Assembly (NCBI GenBank): GCA_036939755.1
Contig: JALLAZ010000982.1
Location: 1-10,901 of the forward strand
DNA from: Stephanodiscus triporus
Taxonomy: Eukaryota; Bacillariophyta; Thalassiosirophyceae; Thalassiosirales; Thalassiosiraceae
Direction: 5' to 3'
DNA length: 10,901 nucleotides
Part shown: positions 1 to 7,979 of the stretch, piece after piece
How the letters are laid out: the number at the start of each line of letters is the position of its first letter
How positions within the stretch are numbered: position 1 is the first letter of the stretch
The notes under the pieces: generated by a model
Database searches by the model: none
What the model saw: the letters and a program-made list of their open reading frames with translations, nothing else
Told to the model about the DNA's origin: nothing
Made by a program: the position numbers and the translations under genes

Positions 1-840
1 CCGTTACCATCCCTCCTCCTCCTCTTCCATGTCTATTTGATTGTTGTGTTTCCGCTGCCGCCGCTGTTATCGTTGTCATCATCGCGTTGCCCCCACCATC
101 GTTATGCACCGTCATGTCGGGTAATGGTCATGCCGACACGACATGTCAGCGCATCTGAAGAGCCGACACAGTGCAATGTCGCCAACATGGTCTGTGTCGT
201 GTCGTCAACATGTCAACATGTTGGCATGTCGGTCATTTTGGGGGGGAAAAATCCACGACACGACACCGACATTACCAGCCAAGCCGTCAGGCTTTCGTCG
301 CGACGTTCGCTTGCCGTTGTTGTCAGCGACTGAGGCCCTTGGCAAGGGAACTGGCCACATACCTTCAGTCTGAATTGGATGCTATCGAAGTCCCGCTCAA
401 AGTCATGGATTGTTTCGAATTCGACGAATGATGTTTGTTGGGCTGGAACATGTAGAATAGAAGTATCTTGGATAAAATAATTAGATCTTGCGTTTTGTAG
501 AGTGAAACTCTTGAATTTGTGACTCTATCAGTCGTACCCCAAACGACCATGGTGATGGATAGGGAGCAACACCAACAGTGCGAGCGGTCAAAGGGTGGCC
601 TTTGTCGAACGATGGGTTCAATTTTCGGCAAAATTCGTCCGTCGGTTGCTAAGATAGGGGCCGTTGCGGCGGCGGCCAAATGTTCAATGTTCGATCTTAT
701 TTTTTGTCCCCAAAGGAACTTAAGGCGGCGGGAGGAAAGACAGCCACAAAAAAGTGGTCTTACTAGTTTAGACATGTGTGATGTTCTTTTTTCTTTTTCT
801 CTCAAAGCACTTGGACCTGGCCTAATAATCACCACCACTG
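1..840. other. Intergenic stretch, no convincing gene
   Basis: I see no supportable gene here. The left end is pyrimidine-rich and leads into a CATGTCG/CGACAC dyad cluster listed separately. ORFs in the 365-914 part lack family resemblance on either strand. The longest plus-strand one lacks an ATG at its reported start. Its first ATG is at 549, and it runs into the repeat element at 841, so it is probably fortuitous. No tRNA-like or rRNA-like sequence was seen. Confidence 0.5.
110..281. repeat. Cluster of ACATGTC/CGACA dyads with a 12-bp inverted repeat
   Basis: Short words ACATG, ATGTCG, CGACA and their complements recur through about 170 bp. GTGTCGTGTCGT (194-205) is the exact reverse complement of ACGACACGACAC (255-266), a 12-bp inverted repeat with a spacer of about 49 nt. 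The spacer itself holds the 10-bp palindrome CAACATGTTG. The cluster could be a decayed foldback element or simply a binding-site-rich or low-complexity stretch. No gene is assigned to it. Confidence 0.45.
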
Positions 841-882
841 AATATCCAAAATACTGGTTATCCATATTAGGTGCGAGGTACC

Positions 883-1006
883 TACCTATCATAGATAATC
901 AGTACCTATTATAGATAATAAGTTACCTATTATAGATAATATGTTACCTATTATAGATAATACGTTACCATTATAGATAATACGTTACCAATTATCGATA
1001 ATCAGT
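883..1006 (+). repeat. AT-rich 20-21 bp tandem array
   Basis: Six consecutive units begin with TACC and carry a TATAGATAAT core: 883-902, 903-923, 924-944, 945-965, 966-985 and 986-1006. The three middle units (903-965) differ at only one or two bases. The outer units have drifted, and the last changes its core to ATTATCGATAAT. Unit length alternates between 20 and 21 bp. The array sits just inside the left end of the putative element, where subterminal repeats often lie. Confidence 0.9.
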
Positions 1007-1021
1007 GGTGTACTGATTATC
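997..1021. repeat. 10-bp-arm hairpin closing the AT array
   Basis: GATAATCAGT (997-1006), spacer GGTGT, then ACTGATTATC (1012-1021) form a perfect 10-bp inverted repeat. The right arm continues as CTATAA, so TACTGATTATCTATAA (1011-1026) is an inverted copy of the repeat unit core. The tandem array therefore ends by turning back on itself. Confidence 0.85.
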
Positions 1022-1045
1022 TATAAAGGGTTATGCTCATTTCGT

Positions 1046-1180
1046 GCGGCCGCCCCGATTGTTGCAGGCCCACTGTGTAAGTTGCCGCCCACCCGATGGT
1101 TAGGGTTGCATGTGGCCGCCCCGATGGTTAGGGTTGTGTGCAGCTGCCCCGATTGCATGCGGCCGCCCCGCGTTAGGGTG
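1046..1180 (+). repeat. GC-rich tandem array of about 28 bp with TTAGGGTT words
   Basis: Five degenerate units share a GCGGCCGCCCCGAT head, starting near 1046, 1083, 1113, 1139 and 1159. Two are followed by GGTTAGGGTTG, and the last has CGTTAGGGTG. Unit lengths vary by deletion (about 20 to 37 bp). The TTAGGG words resemble the telomere repeat used by diatoms, but they occur singly inside longer units, so this is not a telomere tract. The switch from the AT-only array to a NotI-like GC array within about 25 bp is striking. Confidence 0.8.
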
Positions 1181-1306
1181 AGGCACCAGTTGCCTTGATA
1201 GTTAGAGTTGCGCATGCTGGGGGGTTGGGTTGGTTGGTTAAAAAATACCGTAACTTGTGCGTAACATCAATTATCGATAATCAGATCCCACGTATTATAT
1301 CATTTT

Positions 1307-1324
1307 CGGATTATCAATAATCCG
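1307..1324. repeat. Perfect palindrome next to the right inverted terminus
   Basis: CGGATTAT, a CA spacer, then ATAATCCG form perfect 8-bp arms. The palindrome ends one base before the right 14-bp terminal repeat begins at 1326. The left end has the related word GGTTATCC directly inside its own terminal repeat. It may be part of the recombinase recognition structure of the element; that role is inference. Confidence 0.7.
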
Positions 1325-1339
1325 TGTATTTTGGATATT

Positions 1340-2059
1340 AGATGTATTATCCGTCTGGATCAGGTGTGTGAACTCGCGCCCAACATTTTATCTTTTTTTT
1401 TGTCTCCCCTCGGGAGGCTTAATACGTACTATGTATGGTAGATACTCAGTAACTCCGGGCTTGCCGCGAGAGAAATTCCGAGCCGGCATCGCCTCGTCGT
1501 ATGACGACTGGCAACTATGGGTTCCCACATCAATTTCATGAGAAAGAAAAATAATTAAATTTGTTGGGCCCGGGAAACTCACAAACCTGCGAGAGAGGGA
1601 AATAATAACAGACCCGTCAGCTGTGAGAAGGTCGGTCAAAGCGAGAAGGCTAAAGAAGGTCAAGAGAAGAAGGCATTTTCCATTTTGAGACTTGTGTCCG
1701 TTCGACAAGAAAACAAAGTTTGCCGTACTAGAACTTCTCGCGGTTTTCGGACATAAAATAATAATTGAGAAGTGCGAAACCCTCTCCGCGGGGTCGGAAT
1801 GGAGATTTTCTCGTTTTTGAAAAATGCAAGGAGGCCCGACAGCCTAGCTTTCCCCCCTCTAGCATATGATACGCTGTGTGCACGCACGATGCGTGTCAGC
1901 TAGCGTCCTTCTATCAACAATGACACTCGGAACAACCACGCCCCAGAAGAAGCGTGGAGAGGATCAATATCCCCACAAGAGCGCTCTATGGCGTGTGCAT
2001 ATATCGTAGGTTTCATCTCGATAGGGCAGAGAGGCTGAATCCATCCACTCTCCGAAGAA
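1340..2059. other. Intergenic stretch, no gene seen
   Basis: Minus-strand open frames here (1388-1708 and 1660-1887) begin only at TTG or GTG codons and resemble no family. The hydrophobic Leu-rich run in the first, near 1650, looks like a signal peptide but has no ATG in frame. The right-hand part probably holds the promoter and 5' leader of the gene starting at 2158. No clear TATA or initiator element can be asserted. Confidence 0.45.
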
Positions 2060-2152
2060 ATGTCCTTCCCGTTCATCGCTCATGACCTGATCTCCTTCCT
2101 CCTTCGCATCGCCTCCCTGGTGGAATACCTCAGATACCATCATCAATCATAA
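2060..2152 (+). promoter_or_regulatory. Candidate 30-codon upstream ORF
   Basis: An ATG in good context (gaagaaATGt, A at -3) opens a 30-residue frame starting MSFPFIAHD and ending with TAA at 2150-2152. That is 5 nt before the ATG of the downstream gene and in a different frame. If the transcript starts upstream of 2060, ribosomes would meet this ORF first, so it could dampen or condition translation of the main ORF. The peptide is rich in Leu, Phe and Ile. Alternatively it is part of an upstream exon, because GT and AG dinucleotides are available nearby. Confidence 0.3.
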
Positions 2153-2157
2153 GAGCA

Positions 2158-3099
2158 ATGATCCTCGCTAACCCTCCTACTCCTCCTTCGGTCGACGATC
2201 TTCGAAGTCCCCATCGTCAGGATCATCGCCACCCGGCGGCGGCGCCAGCGACGGAGGGCACCAACAAGCCGCCGCCATCGTCGCGGGGAGGCGGCACCGA
2301 CGATATCGAGGGGCGGTTCGCACGCGTCGTGTCCTTGAGCATAGCCGCTCCCAACGACGACGACGAAGACGACGTTGCCAATCCGCTCGCGGCGTCGGAG
2401 GGGTCGGTGGGGCTGGCCCTCCCCTCCGTTGGGGGCGGTGCGGCCGCCGCGTGGGAGCCTATCGGGCGAAGCGATCCTTCTGGGAACCTCCCCTCCTCGC
2501 TCGTCTCGACCAATGACGTCGCCATCGCCGCCGCCGCCGCCGTCGCCAATCGGCCGCCCGACGATCGACCAATCCTCTTGGACGGACCGCCGGCCGTTTC
2601 TCGGCTCGCGTTCAAGTCGCTGCTCGACCTCTGCCGGCAACCGCCCGACCTTCCCGCACTCGAGGAAGACGACCGTGACCGTGACCGTGACCGCGACCGC
2701 GACCGCGACCTCGACCGCGACGACGTCGTCGTCGTCCCCAAGGTCGCGCTTCTACCCCGTCGTCTCGGCGGGAAGCGAGGACGCGACTCTCTCCTCTTCG
2801 ACATCGATCGAGGAGGTAAAAGGGCCGGCGGGGACGGAGAAGGCGGGATGACGATCGGGGGCGACGGCATCCTTCCCCTTGTGCCCACCTCCGAATCACT
2901 CCTGTCGGCGCCTCCCGCCCGTCGGTACCGCTGTCGTCCGTCGAGGAGGCTCGGCGGGAGCGTCCCCCCCTCCGTCTTCGTCGTCCCTACGGAGGCGCGC
3001 GATGCTGGCGGATGCCGGACCGGTGGTGCGAAGACTGCTATGGCCACGTGTCCCTTCTCCACCCCCCCGCCTCCTCGTCGTCGTCGCTTCGAGTATTAG
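2158..3099 (+). CDS. Hypothetical disordered protein with Asp-Arg repeat (313 aa)
   Basis: I recognise no family. The frame runs from a true ATG to TAG. It lies in a sharply GC-rich island with mostly G or C third positions and many RNY-type codons (GAC, GCC, GTC, ATC), which favours coding on this strand. The protein is Pro-, Ala-, Asp-, Arg- and Gly-rich and looks mostly disordered. It has an acidic patch at residues 66-72 and an Ala run near 123-130. A short helix-like segment (SRLAFKSLLDLCRQ, residues 148-161) is the most protein-like part. An Asp-Arg dipeptide tract covers about 172-187. Basic stretches (RRLGGKRGR near 201, and a C-terminal PRRRRFEY) could act as nuclear localisation signals. 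An in-frame stop at 2083-2085 limits N-terminal extension within this exon, but a spliced upstream exon is possible. A long minus-strand frame (2223-3062) shares the same third codon positions, so G+C at third positions does not settle the strand. That frame starts with GTG, which is why I prefer this one. Confidence 0.5.
   Translation: MILANPPTPPSVDDLRSPHRQDHRHPAAAPATEGTNKPPPSSRGGGTDDIEGRFARVVSLSIAAPNDDDEDDVANPLAASEGSVGLALPSVGGGAAAAWEPIGRSDPSGNLPSSLVSTNDVAIAAAAAVANRPPDDRPILLDGPPAVSRLAFKSLLDLCRQPPDLPALEEDDRDRDRDRDRDRDLDRDDVVVVPKVALLPRRLGGKRGRDSLLFDIDRGGKRAGGDGEGGMTIGGDGILPLVPTSESLLSAPPARRYRCRPSRRLGGSVPPSVFVVPTEARDAGGCRTGGAKTAMATCPFSTPPPPRRRRFEY
2671..2718 (+). repeat. GACCGY hexanucleotide repeat encoding Asp-Arg
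   Basis: Six GACCGT/GACCGC units are followed by GACCTC and GACCGC, giving eight hexamers. In the plus gene they encode alternating Asp and Arg (one Leu). On the minus strand one frame reads Ser-Arg dipeptides. Third-position variation between T and C keeps the dipeptide unchanged, consistent with slippage growth inside a coding frame. Confidence 0.9.
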
Positions 3100-4672
3100 A
3101 GAGCCGAATGGGGTTCCACATGCAAATCGATTACATATTGGCATCTGCCTCCGGAAGGGATCTTCGCGCGTACTACGACGCCAGTATTTCCAGGAGAACA
3201 ATCATCCTCGAGATATATACCTTTAGTAACACCACGCCCTGAATGCAGCACTTCAAAAATGAGCTTATATACAACCTCAACATCACATCACGCCCCAAGA
3301 GCCCAAGGGAATATACTTCAATTTGATCATTACTCCTACGTTCCTTGTCGTGAAATTCGATACATCACACATTCCCGAAGAAATATATTCCATTCGACGA
3401 AAATATCGTCATCGGTCAAGTTTACTTTTTCATCGCCCCAGGGGTGTAGAATTTGGTCTACAGATAATATGTACGCGCTCTGTCGTCGCTATCAAGAGAT
3501 GGCTTCGTCACGCATCCATCAGCCGATATCAACCTTTGATCACAATGATAACTTTATTATAAACCCTACAATATTGAGGAAATGATTTTTCGCTGCCGAT
3601 TTGTCCTTGTCGGAGTTTGCGCTAGATTATTGATTCGCTCAGCTTGTCTAACAATTGTTTCGCAGGCAAGCCGCACCGCACTGGGGGCCTGGAAAGTAGC
3701 ATGAACTCATCTGGATGACTTTATTGCACACATTCATTGTAGTCGTCTCGTCATTGTGATAGGCAGAAACAACCTTATGCTCGCTTTTCACCGAGGTACA
3801 TTGTCTGCATCGTGAACAGTGTCATCTGTCCACACGAACCATGTGCTGCATTCTGTCTGCGCAGCATGGAGTAAATCCTGCAATCCGCTTCCAGCCGGTC
3901 TGAATGATTTTCCCCTTTAGGGAAAATCTGGTGTCAAGGAAAAAATAAGTCCCGAGACCAAGTCTAAAATGAATCGACTGTGAACAGGAGCCTCGCAGGC
4001 AAAGGTGGCGTTTATTTTCCACAAATATCGCCCCCGGCATAGTAAGACCGGTCACAGGCAAATGCCTTGGGCGAAATGAAACAGCACACCAGCATCGCTG
4101 AGGTATACGAGGGAGAGTCCGCGGGTTCCATCACCATTACCAGAAGGATGGGAGAAATCAGTGCGCACAATGTGCAATCGAACATGAGTCGTGTCATTCC
4201 TTGACAATCACCCTCCCTTCATCCGTCTCATGGCCCTGCACGATTCTGATATGGAGGAAATCGGTGCCTGGATCTGGAGAAACAGTTGCATGGCTAGACT
4301 AGGCAGTGCGAATAATAGTAGAGAGGTGTGATGACTGAGTAAGAGGGGGTGTTTTGAGGGAGGATACTATGAACCAGCGTTATGGGAGCTACCTCAGACA
4401 CATCAACATACTATTCAGTCGAATCCCATGTATCAAGTAAATACTCCTTGATGCGAATTTGAATCTTTGAGAGCTCTCTTTAGAGAGATGTGTACATGAT
4501 AACATAGACAACAAACTTAATGACAATAAGTAGCCCTTAGCATATTAAACAACATTAAAGCTTTGATCACAGAAAGAAAACATTATGAGCTACAGATAGC
4601 AAAGTCCATTACGGCACACCCAACAACACGCCGCCATTAAGAAGCAATTAAGCAATGCTCCCACACACCCAC
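3100..4672. other. Long intergenic region between convergent genes, only weak small ORFs
   Basis: No gene can be supported. Possible small ORFs are a plus-strand 108-codon frame (ATG at 3259, context aaaATGa) with A/T-rich third positions, and a minus-strand 61-codon frame (4197 to 4012). The minus one begins MTRLMF and has a hydrophobic Leu/Val run like a signal peptide, then several Cys. Neither resembles a known family. Because the flanking genes converge, this interval should hold both 3' untranslated regions: of the 2158-3099 gene on the left and of the DGDG synthase on the right. The A/T-rich part at about 4480-4670 is the likely 3' end of the latter. No clear canonical polyadenylation signal was identified. 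Confidence 0.45.
3906..3928. repeat. 9-bp-arm hairpin in intergenic DNA
   Basis: GATTTTCCC (3906-3914), loop CTTTA, GGGAAAATC (3920-3928) form a perfect 9-bp stem. It lies between the convergent genes, so it could be a 3' untranslated region structure of either transcript or a chance palindrome. No run of T follows that would suggest a polymerase III terminator. Confidence 0.7.
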
Positions 4673-7600
4673 TTAGTGACCCTCATTGAGGTCCCCCTTC
4701 GATCCGCTCCACAGACCGCTGAGCGTGCTCTTCAGCGTCTTTTCCTCCTTCGCCCTGAGCAATCGATCGTTCCTCGACGCCTCCCTCTTGGATATCGTTG
4801 CCGCGCTTACGCACCGTGCGGTCGCGGCCTCCCATGACAATAGGCTTGACAGTTCGTCCGAAAGATGAGGTGGGTCGTTGTTCAAGGCGTATCGAAGGGT
4901 GGAGACGAATTCGCGTCGGTTGCGGTACGGTAGGCAATTCGGGAATTGGACGAAGAAGGCGTTGGACGGGTGGGATGGCACGATGACCCACTTCCCCATG
5001 GCGATGGCCTCAGCCGTCGTGGTGCAGAGTACCTCCGTCAGGCTGGGGTTGACGAAGATGGAGTATTCGTCCCCTGCCAACGCTGAATGGTCCACCTTGC
5101 CCTTGAAGTTTGCCGGCAGGTGCTGGCGACGACCACTCCACTTCCTGTGCAGATCAGTGCTGCTCAATTTCCTGTGCAGGTCGCTGCTGCTCCACTTCTT
5201 GTTCAGGTCGCTGCAGCTCCACTTCTTGTTCAGGCTGTGCAGGATGCCGCTGCCGTCGTCATCAGCGCCGCCGCCAGAAAAGGCGCGTTTGATTTCTAAT
5301 TCGTCGGGCCCCGAGCCGAAAATGTCGATCTCGAAGAAATCGCCGGACCGCTCGCGGTAGGATGTCTCCAGTTCCAAAAGCTTATCGAAGCCCTTCGCCC
5401 ATAGAAGCTTCCCTATGAAATACGTCCTTCGCGCACTTCGCACTGATGTCGTTGGCAACGTCGACATTTTCCGTCTTCTCTCGCCCTCTTTTAAATACGT
5501 CTCTCGGATCCCGTGCACGTTCTCGATGCACTCGCCCATAGGCACGAACTCTTGCAACACTGCACTGAGCTTCACAACGCGGTGGCAATTGGCCTGAACA
5601 ACCATGCTGTTGACGCCCGCAAGCAAAGGCGCGGCGAGAAACCCGGCGGGAGCGTGTTCGCGGGCGTACGCCTTGTAGTTGGTGTGGATGACCCCGACGC
5701 AGTGCGCGAACTTGCTGCTCCAGGTAGAACAGCCTGTCACCATGCATACATGACGTAATTCAAGAAAGATACCGTGGGCATTCATTAGCAATGGAAAAAA
5801 TCATTACGACAGACATTTTTCTTTTTTGCCACATCTTACCAGGGGCTCTGTACCAGTTCAAATGCTCAGGCTCCTCTAGGATACACACGTCGGCCGATTC
5901 GTCCGGGATCAAATCGCAAATATCACCTAGCGCGAAGATGGAATTATAGAACTTATGAAATCGAGCCGGGTAAAACAAAATGTTCAACTCATTTGCCTCC
6001 TCGGGCATACCCGCGTCATCGGCGAGCCACGATCTGATGTACTCCTCCTGCTCTACTTGTGACGCGAACATCGGTCTTGTCACCTCGTTCTTCTTCTTCT
6101 CCTCTTCCTCCTCTGAGCTCAGGGCGCTTTCGTCATTGGGGTCGCGTATGACGGCCGGTCCGTAGAGCTTGATCCGGTCCCTCGCATCCGTAAGCCAGGG
6201 AATGACCAATGTCACAAGACCCATCTTTTCATTCGTCTCGTCATCATTATTTTGCGATTGCACCGTCATGGTTTCGCAAGTTGATGAAACCTCGGCAGTT
6301 GTAAATGGAGAAAGAAGCAATGAATCTCCCAATGGCGAAATGGCATCCGAAAAGCAAGAGTAGAACGAATCCTCTTTCCCCATCTCCACGTCTGTCCCCA
6401 ATGGAGAAATGTCATCCACTCGACTATTGTCCTCAATGACACTAGCAGCAGTAGTCGGATGGTTGTTGGGGGTGGCGCCAATCTCAGAGAGGGAAAAGCG
6501 CGAATAGTCGAGCGAGCAAGGCGAAGAAGGCGATTGTGACGGTTGATCAAGGTTATCCATCATCGGTGACGATTTCGCAGTCGATCCATCCCGCCCAACG
6601 TGCCTGCGCTGTTGCTGCCTTTTTCCATTCAATTTTTTCAAGTTAGGAGCTTTCATCGCGCCGACACTGCCAGGCGTTACAGATATGACTTCCGTCGGCG
6701 ATGCGATCTTGATCTCGATCGGTGACTCATTGTCGTCCCCGTCATCGCCACTCCCATCTTCTTGTCCCTCAACCTCTCCCCCGCCCTGCCGCTCCCATTC
6801 CCCTTGCCGCTGAAGCAGCTCCCTGTTTCTCCTCAGCAAGTGTGCCGCACGTAAAAGAGGATTGACTGCCGTGCCCGTCATCCAAGGCAAAGCGGCAGTG
6901 GTAACGACGTGATAAGTCCTAACCCTCCCCAAATCGCTCTCGTGCGTCGGCTCGTCACCATCCGGCATGTTCATTTCCTCCTCCGTGAAGAGGAACAAGG
7001 ACGCGTGTGATTGCCTTTGTTGTGATGACGCGTTGGAGAAGGACGAAAAGGCCGATAGCAACGATGCCTTACTGTCATAGTTGTTGTTGCTGTGGTCGCA
7101 ATTTGATTTATAGGAATTGTGACTGTTGCGGCTACGCTGACTGACTTGGGACGACGCGCTCCCTACACTGCAGCTGCGTGAATAATTGGTGGTCTTACCC
7201 TGATGGCTGCTGTGATCGGAACACGAGATGAGATCTTCGTTTGTGTACTCATTTTCGTCATCGGCATCGTCGGACGAGCGAATGCATGCTCCGAAGAGGG
7301 TCAACGAGGGTGATCGTGGCTGGAAGCTTGACTCATTATTATCAAGCCGTGGCGAAAATAGTTGGGTTGGCGATGATGATATAGATGAGGGAGAATTAGA
7401 AGGATGCGCCACTGTCAGTATAGTCATCAAGTTGTGAGGTTTCACGCAGTCGAATATCCCCCCGTCATCATTGGAAGGCAGTGGCCTCTGTTTTGGCATG
7501 TTGGAGAGGTGATGACCGGGCAAAATATTAACAGCTGGACTACTACAGGGGTTTTCAAAATGCTGATATAAGCCAGCGATGTAACTCTGATGGGTCGAGT

Positions 7601-7979
7601 ACACTTCACCGGCTTGGCCGCTTGGTGATTTGTTGCCGTAGTATTCCTCGTGGTCGATTTCGACATTCCCCCCGCTCATGGGCGACACTTGCGTGGCGTA
7701 GCTCGAGTCGCATGACGTCGAGGTGACGGATGGGGGGCTCCTGCAATTAGTTGTGGGGGAAATCTCTCCCGGGGGAGGAGGACGAGGCGGCGGAAGTGGT
7801 CCACGCCCGCCATCGTCGCCGGCGACGTTGTCGTCGTTCGCGCAGTGATCCATGGGCAAGAAGGCGTCCCGTCGGGGGCGGCGAAAAACGAGACCGCTGA
7901 CATTGCCGCTGCCACTCCTGTCGCCGTCATTAATTCTGCCGGGGCGCGCCGCGTCGCTTCTGGAGGGGGTGTTGCCCAT
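4673..7979 (-). CDS. DGD1: Digalactosyldiacylglycerol synthase, two exons (5840-7979 and 4673-5733), 1066 aa
   Basis: This glycosyltransferase (GT4 family, GT-B fold) adds a second galactose from UDP-galactose to MGDG to make DGDG, a main thylakoid lipid. In plants DGD1 sits in the plastid outer envelope. Conserved blocks appear in order: YHVVTTAALPWMTGTAVNPL (about 356-375), VTLVIPWL (about 589-596), EEPEHLNWY (702-710), WSSKFAHCVGVIHTNY (about 718-733), ENVHGI (784-789), FIGKLLWAKGF (about 819-829), FVNPSLTEVLCTTTAEAIAMGK (from 940; an E-x7-E pair at 947 and 955) and HPSN. These match plant DGD1 closely. Exon 1 ends NWYRAP plus the first base of a Gly codon, and exon 2 restores frame as GCSTWSSKF. 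The start is firm within this exon: ACCATGG context, with an in-frame TGA three codons upstream (7986-7988). Unusual features are an N-terminal extension of about 350 disordered residues starting MGNTPS, a Ser/Asp-rich insertion at about 386-585, and a 9-residue tandem repeat at 880-913. Stop is TAA at 4673-4675. The family call is very secure; the extra segments rest on open reading frame alone. Confidence 0.93.
5136..5234 (-). repeat. 27-bp coding minisatellite in the DGDG synthase
   Basis: Units lie at 5136-5162, 5163-5189, 5190-5216 and a partial one at 5217-5234. They encode a 9-residue motif, L-[NH]-[KR]-K-[WL]-S-x-[ST]-D, repeated about 3.7 times. The last two share 18 identical bases, and neighbouring full units differ at about five. 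The unit length is a multiple of three, so copy-number change keeps frame. The repeat lies inside a roughly 52-residue insertion between DIFGSGPDELEIKRA and KGKVDHS of the nucleotide-sugar-binding half. Confidence 0.92.
5734..5839 (-). other. Spliceosomal intron in the DGDG synthase gene (106 nt, phase 1)
   Basis: On the coding strand the intron starts GTAAGATG and ends GACAG. A branch-point-like TGCTAATG lies about 50 nt before the acceptor (5783-5790). No AG lies between that site and the acceptor used. Splicing joins a phase-1 Gly codon and reconstitutes the conserved NWY...SSKF...HTNY stretch of DGD proteins. Unspliced, the frame would stop at 5760. Confidence 0.9.

Larger units (their letters stand above)
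841..1339. mobile_element. Putative MITE-like non-autonomous element with 14-bp terminal inverted repeats
   Basis: AATATCCAAAATAC at 841-854 has its perfect reverse complement at 1326-1339. Both copies continue inward with related sequence (GGTTAT on the left, GGATTAT in the complement of the right), so the inverted repeat is imperfect over about 22 bp. The 499-bp interval has no coding capacity. It is packed with structure: an AT-rich 21-bp tandem array next to the left end, a GC-rich tandem array of about 28 bp in the middle, two copies of the palindrome ATTATCGATAAT (991-1002 and 1270-1281), and a perfect 8-bp-arm palindrome at 1307-1324 beside the right terminus. Size, lack of an ORF and terminal inverted repeats fit a MITE. 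No clear target-site duplication was seen, so the exact ends and the transposase family are unknown. Confidence 0.5.

Noticed and set aside
365..892. Minus-strand 175-codon frame opposite the plus one
   Set aside because: Low-complexity composition with no recognisable domain, and its start lies inside the inverted-repeat element.
549..914. Plus-strand 122-codon frame from an ATG in good context
   Set aside because: No family resemblance, and its C-terminal part is encoded by the repeat element beginning at 841, so the frame is probably fortuitous.
883..1006. CRISPR-like array
   Set aside because: Units are contiguous 20-21 bp repeats with no unique spacers, in a eukaryotic nuclear context.
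1046..1180. Interstitial telomere tract
   Set aside because: TTAGGG occurs as single words within longer GC-rich units, not as an uninterrupted hexamer array.
1388..1708. Minus-strand ORF with a Leu-rich signal-like segment
   Set aside because: It starts at TTG and has no in-frame ATG before the hydrophobic run.
3259..3585. Plus-strand 108-codon ORF with aaaATG context
   Set aside because: A/T-rich third positions unlike the neighbouring genes, and no recognisable motif; left as part of the intergenic entry.
4878..5360. Plus-strand ORFs with Cys/Ser/Leu repeats opposite the DGDG synthase
   Set aside because: They are antisense shadows of the 27-bp minisatellite and conserved exon 2.
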